DNA of 64,000 bases. Origin: Paenibacillus sp. OK003. Lineage in GTDB: Bacteria > Bacillota > Bacilli > Paenibacillales > Paenibacillaceae. Position numbers and translations under genes: made by a program. Below the pieces are notes generated by a model, which saw nothing but the letters and a program-made list of their open reading frames with translations, did not search any database and was not told the DNA's origin. Each line of letters opens with the position of its first letter. Positions within the stretch are counted from its first letter, which is position 1. Shown piece after piece: positions 7,612 through 16,115 of the stretch. The DNA lies in assembly GCF_900109515.1 (NCBI RefSeq), contig NZ_FOBD01000018.1, positions 62,001 to 126,000 on the forward strand, in the 5' to 3' direction.

Positions 7612-8439
7612 ATGCTTATTGTAAATAAGGGCACTAGTATAGGTTGGAGTGTAGAAGACCTTAAAGCTAACAATAATGTCCTGGGGCTTACAATTGTGAG
7701 CGTCTTGGATTGCATACTTAGTCCTATACAAGGTGGTGTGCATAGATTGCGTCCAACTTATCAAGGGCTCGTAGAAGAAGCAAGAACAGCAATGATACAT
7801 GATATTCATGGATTAGCAATTCTTAACGATATGATTCAGTACATTTCTGAAAAACATAAGGATTTAACCCACAAAGATTTCCTTTATGTTGTGGAGCTTA
7901 TTGAAAAATACTTCACCAATCTCCGTTCAATTTACGACTTCATGTCTAAGGTCTTACGGCTTGCAGTTGAAGAAGGACGAATAGGGCAAATTTCATTTGA
8001 TTCGTTAAATGATTTAATCACATTCGCTGAAACGAATTCAAGGGCAGCTATCACTCTTCCAGAAGATTTAATTAATCTATTAAAGGGAATTAAATCGGAA
8101 TTTCATTTAGTGAGGGAGATTCGAGATTTCATTATCCACAACGGTAAACAAATATCACTGCTTTTTGACGACAAAGGATATAAGCTGGGTCCATTTAATA
8201 GTAATGGAACTCTTGTTGAATATGCGCTAGGAGAAGAGATACTCTATGAAGAACTGATGCCATATCTTGCTGAAAGGACGAATTATTTGCTTGAATTTAG
8301 TGAAGAAGTAGGTTTTATTATAAACCGTGAATTTGGAAGGCTCCATGGAGCCTTCCCATTGATGCTGTGTGCTTTGGAAGGGGTTTGTATTCCTTCTTTT
8401 GTAAAATTTTTAGGGTTAAGCCAGTCAACCTCAGATTGA
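7612..8439 (+). CDS. Unknown helical protein with HEPN-like RxxxxH motif
   Basis: This is a 275-residue soluble protein, mostly alpha-helical by composition, and the first gene of the island. I do not recognise a close family. Around residues 168-175 it has REIRDFIIHNG, a fit to the RxxxxH motif at the active site of HEPN RNases and Cthe_2314-like HEPN proteins (R-D-F-I-I-H). The surroundings (long helices with LRSIYDFMSK and LVEYALGEEILYEEL) fit an all-helical bundle. The ribosome site is GAGGGGG, 7-9 bases before ATG. It lies 36 bases after rlmH, where defence or toxin cargo is common in SCC elements. A HEPN-type RNase is an inference from one motif. Confidence 0.6.
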   Translation: MLIVNKGTSIGWSVEDLKANNNVLGLTIVSVLDCILSPIQGGVHRLRPTYQGLVEEARTAMIHDIHGLAILNDMIQYISEKHKDLTHKDFLYVVELIEKYFTNLRSIYDFMSKVLRLAVEEGRIGQISFDSLNDLITFAETNSRAAITLPEDLINLLKGIKSEFHLVREIRDFIIHNGKQISLLFDDKGYKLGPFNSNGTLVEYALGEEILYEELMPYLAERTNYLLEFSEEVGFIINREFGRLHGAFPLMLCALEGVCIPSFVKFLGLSQSTSD

Positions 8440-8533
8440 TTATTGCTATAAAGTAAGTTATTTTTATTTAAGAGTGTAAGTTGTGTAGATATAATTTTAG
8501 AATTAGAGACTTACGAACATTGGAGGAGAATTA

Positions 8534-9175
8534 ATGTTCAATTATGATAAAAAATTTGTTTCCCTTGGCGTGGAATACAACGAAAACAATTTTAGATCAG
8601 TGGTCAACAGAAAAACATATGAAGATATGATTTTTCCCCCAACAAAGCCAATTGAAGGTGGTTTATGGGGTTCGGAAATTAATCAAGATGAAAAGTTTAT
8701 TTCTTCATGGCAAGAATACATTTATGAAAAGTTAAATAAATCCTTGTTCAAGCATAAGTTGAAAAATAAATCTACGTTTTTCTCCATAAAACACGACTCT
8801 AGAGTTCTATCCCTAGATTCCTTAAAAGACATAGTAATCAATCTTGAAGATGAAAATCTATCTTCGAATATATCCTTAAGATTATTAGAGATTTCTGGGG
8901 ATGTGCCTAAGCAGTATGAGAATCATTTGTATATTGATTTTGAGAGGTTAGTCGATTATTACGATGCAATACATGTAAGTATGACATTTGTAAAAAACGT
9001 GGACTGGATTCTTAAAGAATATACTCATAGAGTAGAAAATAATCTTTATGAATGGGATGAGGATATAACACCAGAATCGCTATTTAAAGCAGAACTTTTT
9101 GAGGATTGGAATGTTGATTCCATTCTAATCCTAAATAACGAATGTATTAACATTTTGAAAATAGATAAGCTTTAA
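8534..9175 (+). CDS. Possible ADP-ribosyltransferase-like protein
   Basis: This is a 213-residue cytosolic protein with very AT-rich coding sequence and a strong ribosome site (TTGGAGGAGAATTA). The pattern NRKTYEDMIFPPTKPIEGGLWGSE...SW..Y (residues about 25-65), followed near the C-terminus by EDWNVDSILILNNECI, resembles small phage and genomic-island proteins of ADP-ribosyltransferase-like fold, which share a KP.GLW.S...SW block and a (D)WD.DS..(L/F)NP.(V/C)I ending. Relationship to a named family is not certain and no catalytic residues can be assigned confidently. It may act as a toxin or in anti-phage defence. Confidence 0.55.
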   Translation: MFNYDKKFVSLGVEYNENNFRSVVNRKTYEDMIFPPTKPIEGGLWGSEINQDEKFISSWQEYIYEKLNKSLFKHKLKNKSTFFSIKHDSRVLSLDSLKDIVINLEDENLSSNISLRLLEISGDVPKQYENHLYIDFERLVDYYDAIHVSMTFVKNVDWILKEYTHRVENNLYEWDEDITPESLFKAELFEDWNVDSILILNNECINILKIDKL

Positions 9176-9184
9176 ATAATTTAT

Positions 9185-10846
9185 TTATATAAGGAACGAG
9201 AGTTTATAAAGCAATACAGGGGCTTTTCCGAGAAAAGGAAAAGCCCCTTTCGTTGTTGGTTCAGCGAAAGGGGCTACGTTTAAAAAATGCTTCTCAGTAT
9301 CCTCATTGAAGGTAAGCTCAATGCTGCTGACTCGCTTCTTGTCGTCCAGCGTAATCTTCTTCACAATTAGGTGCATCAGTGTCTTGCGCTGTTGAAATGG
9401 GGATTGACGTAGCAGTGCATCGAAGTTTGTCACCAGGGAACGCACAAGTTCGTAGGATACGGGATCAGCCTGATCATCCCGAAGCTCTAGTTCCAGCTTT
9501 GACTTGCGGGTTAGCTCAGTATCCAGTTCCTTGTTTATTACACTCAGGCGCTCAGAAAACATATCACGATCAATATCGTCTATCTCATACAATTCGAGGT
9601 ACTTACGTTTCTTTTCCTCCAGACTGGTGATACGTGCCTGTACTGCTGTTAACTCATCACGGAGCGGTTTGATTCGTCCGGAACGTCTTTCATTGACGTT
9701 GCGAACAACTCTTTGCAGAATCTCTGGATTTACCACGGCTTGCCTGAGGCGATCAGTCACCGCTTGTTCTGCTTCCACCTTGCGGACGCTGTTGGCGTGG
9801 CATACGGCGCTTCCCTGGCTTCGGAATCGACCACAGGAATAGTACATCCGAGTGATCTTCTCACCATTCTTGGACCGATTAACCGTGCGGCTGGCGGTCA
9901 TGGCCGCACCGCACTCAGGGCAGCGAATAAGCCCAGTCAGTAGATACTCCCCTTCAAACCCTTTCTTGGGCAACGTGGCCTTCTTTTCTCGGAGTAGCTG
10001 AACCTTATCCCATAATTCTTGGCTAATAATCGGGGGATGATGTCCTTCTACGAGAATAGGCTCTTTATTTTTACCCTTACGTCTTCGTTCTGCCCAATTT
10101 TCATAACAATTGTAGCGAATTTTACCTAAAAACATCGGATTATCTAACAGGTCTCGGATCGCTGTAGTGGAGAAAGGCTTGCCAGTTTGGGTTCTATGCC
10201 CTCTGTGGTTCAATTCATTGGCAATGGTCTTTAATCCATGTCCAGAGGCATATTGCTCAAAAATATGACGTACAATGACTGCTTCTTCTTCAGCTATAAT
10301 GACCACGGATTTACTATCCCGTGAACTGCCGATGCCTGCAATTACTTTATATCCTAATGGAACTTTACCGTTATGGTGCCCCATCTTGGCTCTTTGCCTA
10401 TGCCCCATCTTCACGTTGTCCACTATGGTATTTCGCTCCAGTTCACCTACTGCACCCATCATTTGGAGAGCGAAGCGTCCCATGGGGGTACTGGTTTCAA
10501 AGTTTTCGGTGAAAGATCGGAATGAAATATTGTTTTTCTCCAGTAAATCTACAATATGGAGTAGATCGATGCTTTTCCGAGCCATCCGATTGAATTTCCA
10601 TACGATGACTTCATTGAACTTACTTTCTTCTGCATCTTTTAAAAGCCGTTGTATCTCGTAGCGTCCTTTGATGCTTTTTCCACTGACCCCGCGATCTACG
10701 TACTCATCGATGATCTCTCCTCCATACAGCTCACAATATTTTCTCAGGGTATCAAGCTGTGCATCAATGGAATAGCCATGCTCGGCTTGTTCTTCGGTGC
10801 TGACACGCGCGTAAATAGCAACTTTCTTCGGTTGTCCTTGGTTCAT
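9185..10846 (-). CDS. Large serine recombinase (Ccr-like), second of pair
   Basis: This 553-residue site-specific recombinase is expected to integrate and excise the element. The N-terminal resolvase domain has the nucleophile in YARVSTEEQ (Ser about residue 16), the GVSGKS loop and the RMARKSIDLL helix. Next come a Recombinase domain, a zinc ribbon with CPEC (about residue 317) and YYSCGRFRSQGSAVC, a coiled coil (about residues 400-450) and a conserved tail. ATG at 10846 follows AAGGAGAG and lies 2 bases after the stop of the upstream recombinase, so they are co-translated. A perfect 11-bp hairpin (9219-9247) lies inside the last codons and may act as a terminator. The pair resembles CcrA/CcrB or CcrC; which is which cannot be decided here. 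Confidence 0.93.
   Translation of the reverse strand: MNQGQPKKVAIYARVSTEEQAEHGYSIDAQLDTLRKYCELYGGEIIDEYVDRGVSGKSIKGRYEIQRLLKDAEESKFNEVIVWKFNRMARKSIDLLHIVDLLEKNNISFRSFTENFETSTPMGRFALQMMGAVGELERNTIVDNVKMGHRQRAKMGHHNGKVPLGYKVIAGIGSSRDSKSVVIIAEEEAVIVRHIFEQYASGHGLKTIANELNHRGHRTQTGKPFSTTAIRDLLDNPMFLGKIRYNCYENWAERRRKGKNKEPILVEGHHPPIISQELWDKVQLLREKKATLPKKGFEGEYLLTGLIRCPECGAAMTASRTVNRSKNGEKITRMYYSCGRFRSQGSAVCHANSVRKVEAEQAVTDRLRQAVVNPEILQRVVRNVNERRSGRIKPLRDELTAVQARITSLEEKKRKYLELYEIDDIDRDMFSERLSVINKELDTELTRKSKLELELRDDQADPVSYELVRSLVTNFDALLRQSPFQQRKTLMHLIVKKITLDDKKRVSSIELTFNEDTEKHFLNVAPFAEPTTKGAFPFLGKAPVLLYKLSFLI
9219..9250. terminator. Hairpin in the 3' end of the recombinase gene
   Basis: GGGGCTTTTCC/GGAAAAGCCCC with a 7-nt loop, followed by TTT on the plus strand. 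It could terminate plus-strand transcription of the 8534-9175 gene while coding for the recombinase C-terminus on the other strand. Confidence 0.55.
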
Positions 10847-10848
10847 TT

Positions 10849-12405
10849 CTAACGCTCTCCTTCATGTTGTAGTGTTGGGATTTCCAGATTAAGTAGCGCC
10901 GCAGAACCTTGAATCACTGCTTGTTTGATATTACGATTAGCAGGGAGGATGATTTTTGAAATCATACTTCTTAAAAGTGCCTTCTGTTGCTCTGACGTTG
11001 CCCTTCGGAATACTGGATGAAAGTCATTAAGCACATGGCGGATACTTCCAAGTGGAATAGATTGGTCTGGATCATCAGCGATTCTTTTCTCAAGTTCCTT
11101 CTTTTCCTGCTCAAACATAGCTGTTTGGCTTTGAAGTTTACCTAGTTTTAGCTTCAGCTCCCGACTGTCGATATGTCCATCTTCAAAAAGCTCGTAACAT
11201 CGGAGAGTTCGTTTCTTCAATAATGCTTGCTGTGTCTCAATCTCTTTAAGTCTTTTTCGGAAAGGCTCCAATTTTTTTTCTCGTCTTTGATTAAGCCTTA
11301 TTGCCAACTGTTCTGCTATGCTAGGCTGCGAAAGGAACTGTTGTACATGTTGGTTTACCCAGTCCTCAGCTTGTTCTGCAGGAATGTGATGAGGCTGACA
11401 AGCTGCGTATCCCCCAGAATTATATCTACCACATACATAATAATGATCTACGTATGAGGCTTTTCTTTTCCGTCTGCGGGATACATGGGCCGTAACCATG
11501 CTGTTTCCACAGGTTGGACATTTAAGCAATCCAGTTAGCATAAAAACATGAGAAGTACGCCTGTTAGGCTGATGGGAGCGGTGAGCCAATTGTTGCTGTA
11601 CCTGCTCCCACAGCTCTATTGAAATAATCGGTTCATGCTCTCCATCTACTATTTTTTTGTGTTCCGAAGCAGACTTGTCGGTATAGGTTATCTTGCCGAT
11701 ATAGTTAACATTCGTTAAGATGCCTCGCACCGACGCAATATGAAATAGTTTTCGTTTTTTAGTTCGATATCCGTTTTTGTTTAGGCGATTCACGATTGCT
11801 TTTAAACCAAGACCACTGGCATACCATGTGAAGATAGTTTGAACCAGCTCTGCTTCATCAGGAATAATCTCTACATAGGAGAGATGCCGGTTCACAGGAT
11901 GGGAAACCCAGCGATATCCCAATACTAAATTCCCACTATTCCATTTACCGAGTTTGTTACGACGGTTCATCCCAAGACGGACGTTCTGCGTAATCTGGCC
12001 ACGCTCATGCTCAGCTATGGAGCCGAGCATCTGGAGCGCAAACTTCCCCATGGGAGTATCGGTTTGAAGATTCTCCGTAAGGCTATGAAGTGTAATGCCA
12101 TGTTTGTCAAAGAGTTCAGTAATGGATAATAAGTCCTTCAAACTTCTTGATAGCCGACTTAAACGGAGGCAGAGAACCTGCTGAAAGTGCTCTGAACGAG
12201 CATCTTCCAGCATTTCATTCAGTGACGGTCTACCAGAAATAGACTTTCCTGAACGCCCTGCATCAATATAGAGTTTGTAAATATCTAGCTGGCTTTCTCG
12301 GCAGTAATCATAGAGCGCGGATTTTTGTGCTTCTAAACTAAAACCGTGGACTTGTTCTTCCGTTGATACCCGAATATAAAGCGCGACAACCTGTTTTTCC
12401 ATCAT
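10849..12405 (-). CDS. Large serine recombinase (Ccr-like), first of pair
   Basis: This 518-residue protein has the resolvase nucleophile in YIRVSTEEQ (Ser about residue 12), GRSGKS and RLSRSLKDLL. A Recombinase domain (EHERGQITQNVRLGM ...), a zinc ribbon (CPTCGNSM ... YYVCGRYNSGGYAAC) and a coiled coil (about residues 380-440) follow. It differs strongly from its neighbour, so the pair is not a recent duplication; two divergent recombinases side by side is the ccrA/ccrB arrangement. I set the start at ATG 12405 because AGAGGTGA (12411-12418) precedes it; GTG 12414 is in frame but lies within that site. The small gene at 12417 ends 11 bases upstream and the second recombinase begins 2 bases after the stop. 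Confidence 0.93.
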   Translation of the reverse strand: MMEKQVVALYIRVSTEEQVHGFSLEAQKSALYDYCRESQLDIYKLYIDAGRSGKSISGRPSLNEMLEDARSEHFQQVLCLRLSRLSRSLKDLLSITELFDKHGITLHSLTENLQTDTPMGKFALQMLGSIAEHERGQITQNVRLGMNRRNKLGKWNSGNLVLGYRWVSHPVNRHLSYVEIIPDEAELVQTIFTWYASGLGLKAIVNRLNKNGYRTKKRKLFHIASVRGILTNVNYIGKITYTDKSASEHKKIVDGEHEPIISIELWEQVQQQLAHRSHQPNRRTSHVFMLTGLLKCPTCGNSMVTAHVSRRRKRKASYVDHYYVCGRYNSGGYAACQPHHIPAEQAEDWVNQHVQQFLSQPSIAEQLAIRLNQRREKKLEPFRKRLKEIETQQALLKKRTLRCYELFEDGHIDSRELKLKLGKLQSQTAMFEQEKKELEKRIADDPDQSIPLGSIRHVLNDFHPVFRRATSEQQKALLRSMISKIILPANRNIKQAVIQGSAALLNLEIPTLQHEGER

Positions 12406-12416
12406 GTGTATCACCT

Positions 12417-12557
12417 CTATGCAGCATTTGGTTGTGACTCAGGGATAAGCTTATTTATTTCAGTGGAATCTTTTTCAGCTTGAAGGTAGCAGCAAATTAT
12501 ATCTGCAAGAATATCAATAAATAAAGTGAGATCGTTGTTTTTCGTGGAATGCTTCAT
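12417..12557 (-). CDS. 46-residue protein preceding the recombinase pair
   Basis: This small ORF reads MKHSTKNNDLTLFIDILAD and ends PESQPNAA. The ribosome site CAGGAGGCACC is well placed before ATG 12557. It fills the gap between the RadC-like gene (50 bases upstream) and the first recombinase (11 bases downstream), so it is probably co-transcribed. The central part (LTLFIDILADIICCYLQAE) is an amphipathic or hydrophobic helix. No family is recognised. A recombination directionality factor or recombinase accessory protein is a guess from position and size only. Confidence 0.6.
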   Translation of the reverse strand: MKHSTKNNDLTLFIDILADIICCYLQAEKDSTEINKLIPESQPNAA

Positions 12558-12607
12558 TGTATAGGTGCCTCCTGTAGTGAATGATTGTAGGTAAGGTTGT
12601 AGCTCCG

Positions 12608-13129
12608 TTACATCAATGCCTTCTCCTTCATGCTAGTGAAGCTTTCATTCCCCAAAATAATGTGATCCAACAGTTCAATACCAAGCAAGCAGCCGCAATC
12701 TCGCAACCGCTCCGTCAGCTCAATGTCCTGTGGACTCGGGTTGGGATTTCCAGAAGGGTGATTGTGACAGGCAATGATGGCGGCAGAGTTAGCGAGGATA
12801 GCTAACTTGAACGTCTCCCTGGGGTGAACCAGGGAAGCGTTCAGTGTTCCGGTAGAGACAGTATGGATCGCGGTCGGCTCATTTTTGATGTTCATACAGA
12901 TAATTGCGAAGACTTCCCTATCGCATTCACCAATGAATTGACGAAATAATTCTGCCGCATCTCGAGGCTTGCGAATTTTTCTACCAGGATAAAGAATGGA
13001 AGAAGCTTCCCTTACCATTCGTAAACCGACTACCTGAATACGCTTGGCTGAAGTACATTCCTTTATTATGGGTTTGGGTGTGCTCGGTGCTTCGTTATTA
13101 TCAACAGGCATGTTATTGTCGCTTCTCAT
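12608..13129 (-). CDS. RadC/JAB-domain (UPF0758) protein
   Basis: This 173-residue protein has the MPN/JAB metalloprotease-like fold of the RadC family. The metal-binding motif HNHPSGNPNPSPQD (about residues 125-138) is intact with the downstream D, and LLDHIILG follows as expected. Mobile-element RadC copies of this short type lack the helix-hairpin-helix N-terminus. The start is ATG 13129 with TTGGAGG 8 bases upstream; TTG 13144 is in frame but inside that site. It sits in the minus-strand replication and recombination module. The biochemical role of RadC-like proteins is not settled; DNA repair or deubiquitinase-like activity are both only inferences. Confidence 0.85.
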   Translation of the reverse strand: MRSDNNMPVDNNEAPSTPKPIIKECTSAKRIQVVGLRMVREASSILYPGRKIRKPRDAAELFRQFIGECDREVFAIICMNIKNEPTAIHTVSTGTLNASLVHPRETFKLAILANSAAIIACHNHPSGNPNPSPQDIELTERLRDCGCLLGIELLDHIILGNESFTSMKEKALM

Positions 13130-13262
13130 GTATAGAACCTCCAAGAATAAATGTAATTAATTCCTATATCAAGGTTATATTAAATGGATGAAAAAGCGAC
13201 AGAAACGGGTTGTAACTCTGAAGCCATCAGATTTTTTAATAAATGAGTGGTGTTGCAGAAAT

Positions 13263-13359
13263 CCCGTGTGAATATCACGTTAGGATTCCCGGAGACGAAA
13301 ATTGAAGAAGCTTGAGTCACTAAGGAGCTTAGGGAAAGTTCACGTTTTCCCGTGTGAAT
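13263..13359. repeat. CCCGTGTGAAT / TCACGTT repeats, possible origin
   Basis: Two direct copies of CCCGTGTGAAT (13263-13273, 13349-13359) lie with TCACGTT at 13275-13281 and TTCACGTTTTCCCG at 13339. Reverse-orientation motifs AACGTGAAAACGTGAAAATG lie at 15128-15147, the other side of the helicase gene. This is an iteron-like pattern that could be the replication origin read by the element's helicase. Confidence 0.4.
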
Positions 13360-13380
13360 CGCGTTACATCCTGTTTTGCA

Positions 13381-15066
13381 TTACACTTCGTTTTCATCTG
13401 CCTTATCTGGATTGAGTTGAATGCAATATACAGGTACCGTGGTTGACTCATCGTGAATCTTTCGCTTACGTGTGTAACGGTCTCCTTCGGTGTCTAAGAG
13501 ACCCTTCATTTTCCAATTCTTTAATACCACCTTGGGTTCATCATAGCCTCCGGTCTCCATCCACTGATGAAACACAGATGGAAGAATATAGACATAACTC
13601 TTACCTGACTTTTTATATAGGCCCCCGAATACTTTACGGTTTTCCAGTATAACCTCGTCCAGATGCATACCTTTATTTTTAGTTCTCTTTAGCTCACCGA
13701 AATTAGAACGGTGTATAGTAAACTGCTCATAGAAGTAATCCAGCGCGTTAGCCCCGAGATCACGATCATTCTGTATAACTTTTTCATTTTCAATGAGTAG
13801 TTGCTGAATACCGACCAGATCAAAATCAAGCTGAAGAGCCTCCTTTGCGATTTCTCCGGTAAGCATTAAGATGGACAGTTTTTTAGCAATCCGTTGAGAA
13901 AAATGATCCTGTTCAGGCATGGCATCTATAATACGCTGAGTCCACTCCTTCCACTTCTGAACCACTTGAGCCGTACCAGTATACAATAGGGTTCTTGCGA
14001 ACCTTGGGCCTGCATGTCCATAATTATGCTGGATTACTTTTTTAATTTCTTCAGAGCTCGTTGCATTCTTAGTCCAAGTGATATTGCCCAGTTCAAGAAT
14101 TCTCATGACAATCCCTATGTTATGGTTTGCTTTTGACGTCAGTGCTCTCTCGCCATTGGATACAATGGTTGTACTCCATCCTCCTGATTCCTTAAGGCGT
14201 GATTCTTTATCGAGTCTTCCCTTTTCTTTTCCACCTGCCAGATAATAAGCAGTCGTAGAAAAGTCCTGCATATCTGACATGGAGATTTCATCAAGACCAA
14301 AAACCAGTCCGAAATTCCCAACTAAATTTCCAATAATAGCGTTTTGCGTAGACATCCAGGTTTGCATAAGTCCGTTCTGGTTCGTTTCAGGATAGCCAAA
14401 TGTAGAGACAGCAAGTGAGGTTGCTGTTGTTTTACCCTGCGTGCTAGGGCCGTAGATATGGAAAATGAGGTTGTCAATCTTGGTTGAGGAACTGATTAAT
14501 CCAACCGCTGCTGACGATAGCCCGATTAAAATCGCTAATTCAAGATTACAATTGCCCATCACATATTCTTCTACAATCTGTCTCCACTTCGTATAGCTGC
14601 CCTTTGGTTGAATAGCTAGGGGGCCGTTGTATGTGGAGTTTATTCCAATAGCTTTGTAATGCTTAAAAATCATTTGGTCACCATACTTATCCCAGCCTAG
14701 CTTTTGATGAACTTTTTTCTGAGGGGCTTTCATCTCTTCATTTATTAAATGCTTGATGATCTGAGTAGCATTATGTTCATATACATCTGCTCCGAGCTTT
14801 GCCAGATCAATGATCTGATTTCTTTGAAATTTTGAACGACTGAGAGTTGTTTCTTTTAACCGACCGTTATAATCAAAATTTATAGTGAAGAATACCTCGT
14901 CTGTGTCTATATTTTCATGTACTGCAATGATCTGAATGGCCTTGCCAACTTTGAACAAGCCCTTTTTCTCACCCCGATCTTCCCAGATAAATCCGTTCTC
15001 CGGAAAAATATCGGGGTAGAAGGTATTCTCATCCTCTGGTAGGTAATCCTGATTTGTGTCTGTCAT
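13381..15066 (-). CDS. DUF927 (Cch-type) replicative helicase
   Basis: This is a 561-residue AAA+ ATPase with the DUF927 domain. The Walker A is GPSTQGKTTA (about residues 210-219), Walker B FGLDEIS (about residues 257-263), and an arginine-rich patch ARTLLYTG lies around residue 358. Before them is a region with LGWDKYGDQMIF typical of the family, and the C-terminus is a winged-helix-like segment. In staphylococcal SCC elements the equivalent gene (cch) encodes an MCM-like self-loading helicase upstream of the ccr recombinases, so the same role, replicating the excised element, is inferred. The start ATG 15066 follows CGGAGGGAGT. It is flanked on both sides by the AACGTGA/TCACGTT repeats. 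Confidence 0.88.
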   Translation of the reverse strand: MTDTNQDYLPEDENTFYPDIFPENGFIWEDRGEKKGLFKVGKAIQIIAVHENIDTDEVFFTINFDYNGRLKETTLSRSKFQRNQIIDLAKLGADVYEHNATQIIKHLINEEMKAPQKKVHQKLGWDKYGDQMIFKHYKAIGINSTYNGPLAIQPKGSYTKWRQIVEEYVMGNCNLELAILIGLSSAAVGLISSSTKIDNLIFHIYGPSTQGKTTATSLAVSTFGYPETNQNGLMQTWMSTQNAIIGNLVGNFGLVFGLDEISMSDMQDFSTTAYYLAGGKEKGRLDKESRLKESGGWSTTIVSNGERALTSKANHNIGIVMRILELGNITWTKNATSSEEIKKVIQHNYGHAGPRFARTLLYTGTAQVVQKWKEWTQRIIDAMPEQDHFSQRIAKKLSILMLTGEIAKEALQLDFDLVGIQQLLIENEKVIQNDRDLGANALDYFYEQFTIHRSNFGELKRTKNKGMHLDEVILENRKVFGGLYKKSGKSYVYILPSVFHQWMETGGYDEPKVVLKNWKMKGLLDTEGDRYTRKRKIHDESTTVPVYCIQLNPDKADENEV

Positions 15067-15127
15067 TTTACTTACTCCCTCCGTTCGCTATGATTATGTT
15101 GTAAATTCTTGATCTCAAGAAAATTGA

Positions 15128-15147
15128 ACGTGAAAACGTGAAAATGG
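15128..15147. repeat. AACGTGAAA direct repeats upstream of the helicase gene
   Basis: AACGTGAAAACGTGAAAATG contains two tandem ACGTGAAAA units; the reverse complement core TCACGTTTT recurs at 13340. A nearby set of CCCGT/ACGGG inversions (about 15200-15230) adds local folding. Confidence 0.4.
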
Positions 15148-15265
15148 TTTAAATCCCTTGTTATGACAAAGTTCTTCCTGCTTAAATCTTTTGATATAAG
15201 ACGGGATTCTCCCGTTTTAGAGACGGGAAGACCCTTGTTAAGAGAAGTTATGGGTTACCCTGTCG

Positions 15266-15823
15266 TTAGCTGCGACGTCTACGGCTCCTCCCAGAGTATC
15301 CCCAGTTGCTTTGTGGTTCTTCGGCATCTTCATTTTCAGTTTCATCTGTATTGTCATCCTCAGGATCTCCCAAAGGTTCCAAATCTTCATCATCCTCTAT
15401 CGCTTCATCCGGTTCATCGTCATCATCCAATAAATCAAGATCATCCGTGTCTTCATTATTTAGATAACGTTCAAGTTCTTTAAGATCTTCTTGATCTAAT
15501 TGGTTAACCTTCTTGACATTTGTATAAATGCCTTCATTAGCAACAGTGATCTTAACGGTTTTTCCAATAATCTCTTCAAGGTCTACATTGATTGATCTAT
15601 GCCCTAGCGTTACACTAATCAAAATGTCGAGAGGATCACGTTTTTTAGGATTAAATACATACCGATTTCGGATAACCTCACCTGTCGAAAGCATAAACGA
15701 TACGTAATAGACTTTGCTGTTAGACGAGTCAACTTCAATATCTATGATTTTAGCAATGTATTCACCATCAGGAACGACTTGAAGTTCTCCCTGTTTTTCT
15801 TCGCGATAGATTATTAAACTCAT
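15266..15823 (-). CDS. SSB-like DNA-binding protein with acidic tail
   Basis: This 185-residue protein has an N-terminal beta-rich domain of about 115 residues (PDGEYIAKIIDIEVDSSN..., YYVSFMLSTGEVIRNRYVF) followed by a very acidic linker (LDLLDDDDEPDEAIEDDED) and a short basic end (SGRSRRRRS). This layout resembles phage DUF669-type and SSB-type OB-fold proteins, whose acidic tails recruit partner enzymes. As the first gene of the module with the DUF927 helicase and recombinases, it most likely binds single-stranded DNA during replication of the element. The start ATG 15823 follows AAGGGAGT. The terminal Arg run is unusual; typical SSB tails end in acidic-hydrophobic residues. Confidence 0.7.
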   Translation of the reverse strand: MSLIIYREEKQGELQVVPDGEYIAKIIDIEVDSSNSKVYYVSFMLSTGEVIRNRYVFNPKKRDPLDILISVTLGHRSINVDLEEIIGKTVKITVANEGIYTNVKKVNQLDQEDLKELERYLNNEDTDDLDLLDDDDEPDEAIEDDEDLEPLGDPEDDNTDETENEDAEEPQSNWGYSGRSRRRRS

Positions 15824-15854
15824 TAGTATCGACTCCCTTATATAGTAGGTAGGA

Positions 15855-15879
15855 TGGAAAGAACCTTTGGGGTTCTTTC
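15855..15879. promoter_or_regulatory. Perfect hairpin upstream of the SSB-like gene
   Basis: GGAAAGAACC/GGTTCTTTCC with a 5-nt loop sits 31 bases upstream of the SSB-like start, in its probable leader. There is no adjacent T-run on the minus strand, so an operator or leader hairpin is more likely than a terminator. Confidence 0.45.
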
Positions 15880-16115
15880 CACTATAAGTGTTGCGCTTGT
15901 TAATCTAAACCAAGTGTCCGTCAGGATGTGGAGAAGGCTGGTTCATTTCAGAGAATTTTACTATGTTTATTGTATTTTTGTATGGGAATCATCCATGTTA
16001 AATTGATTACATAGATATTATGAAATGATTGGAAAATCTATCGATTAGTTTTAATTTGAATGACCTTACATAGTTTAAAAACCTCAATTATCGTCTGAAC
16101 GTTCAGATAGAGTTG

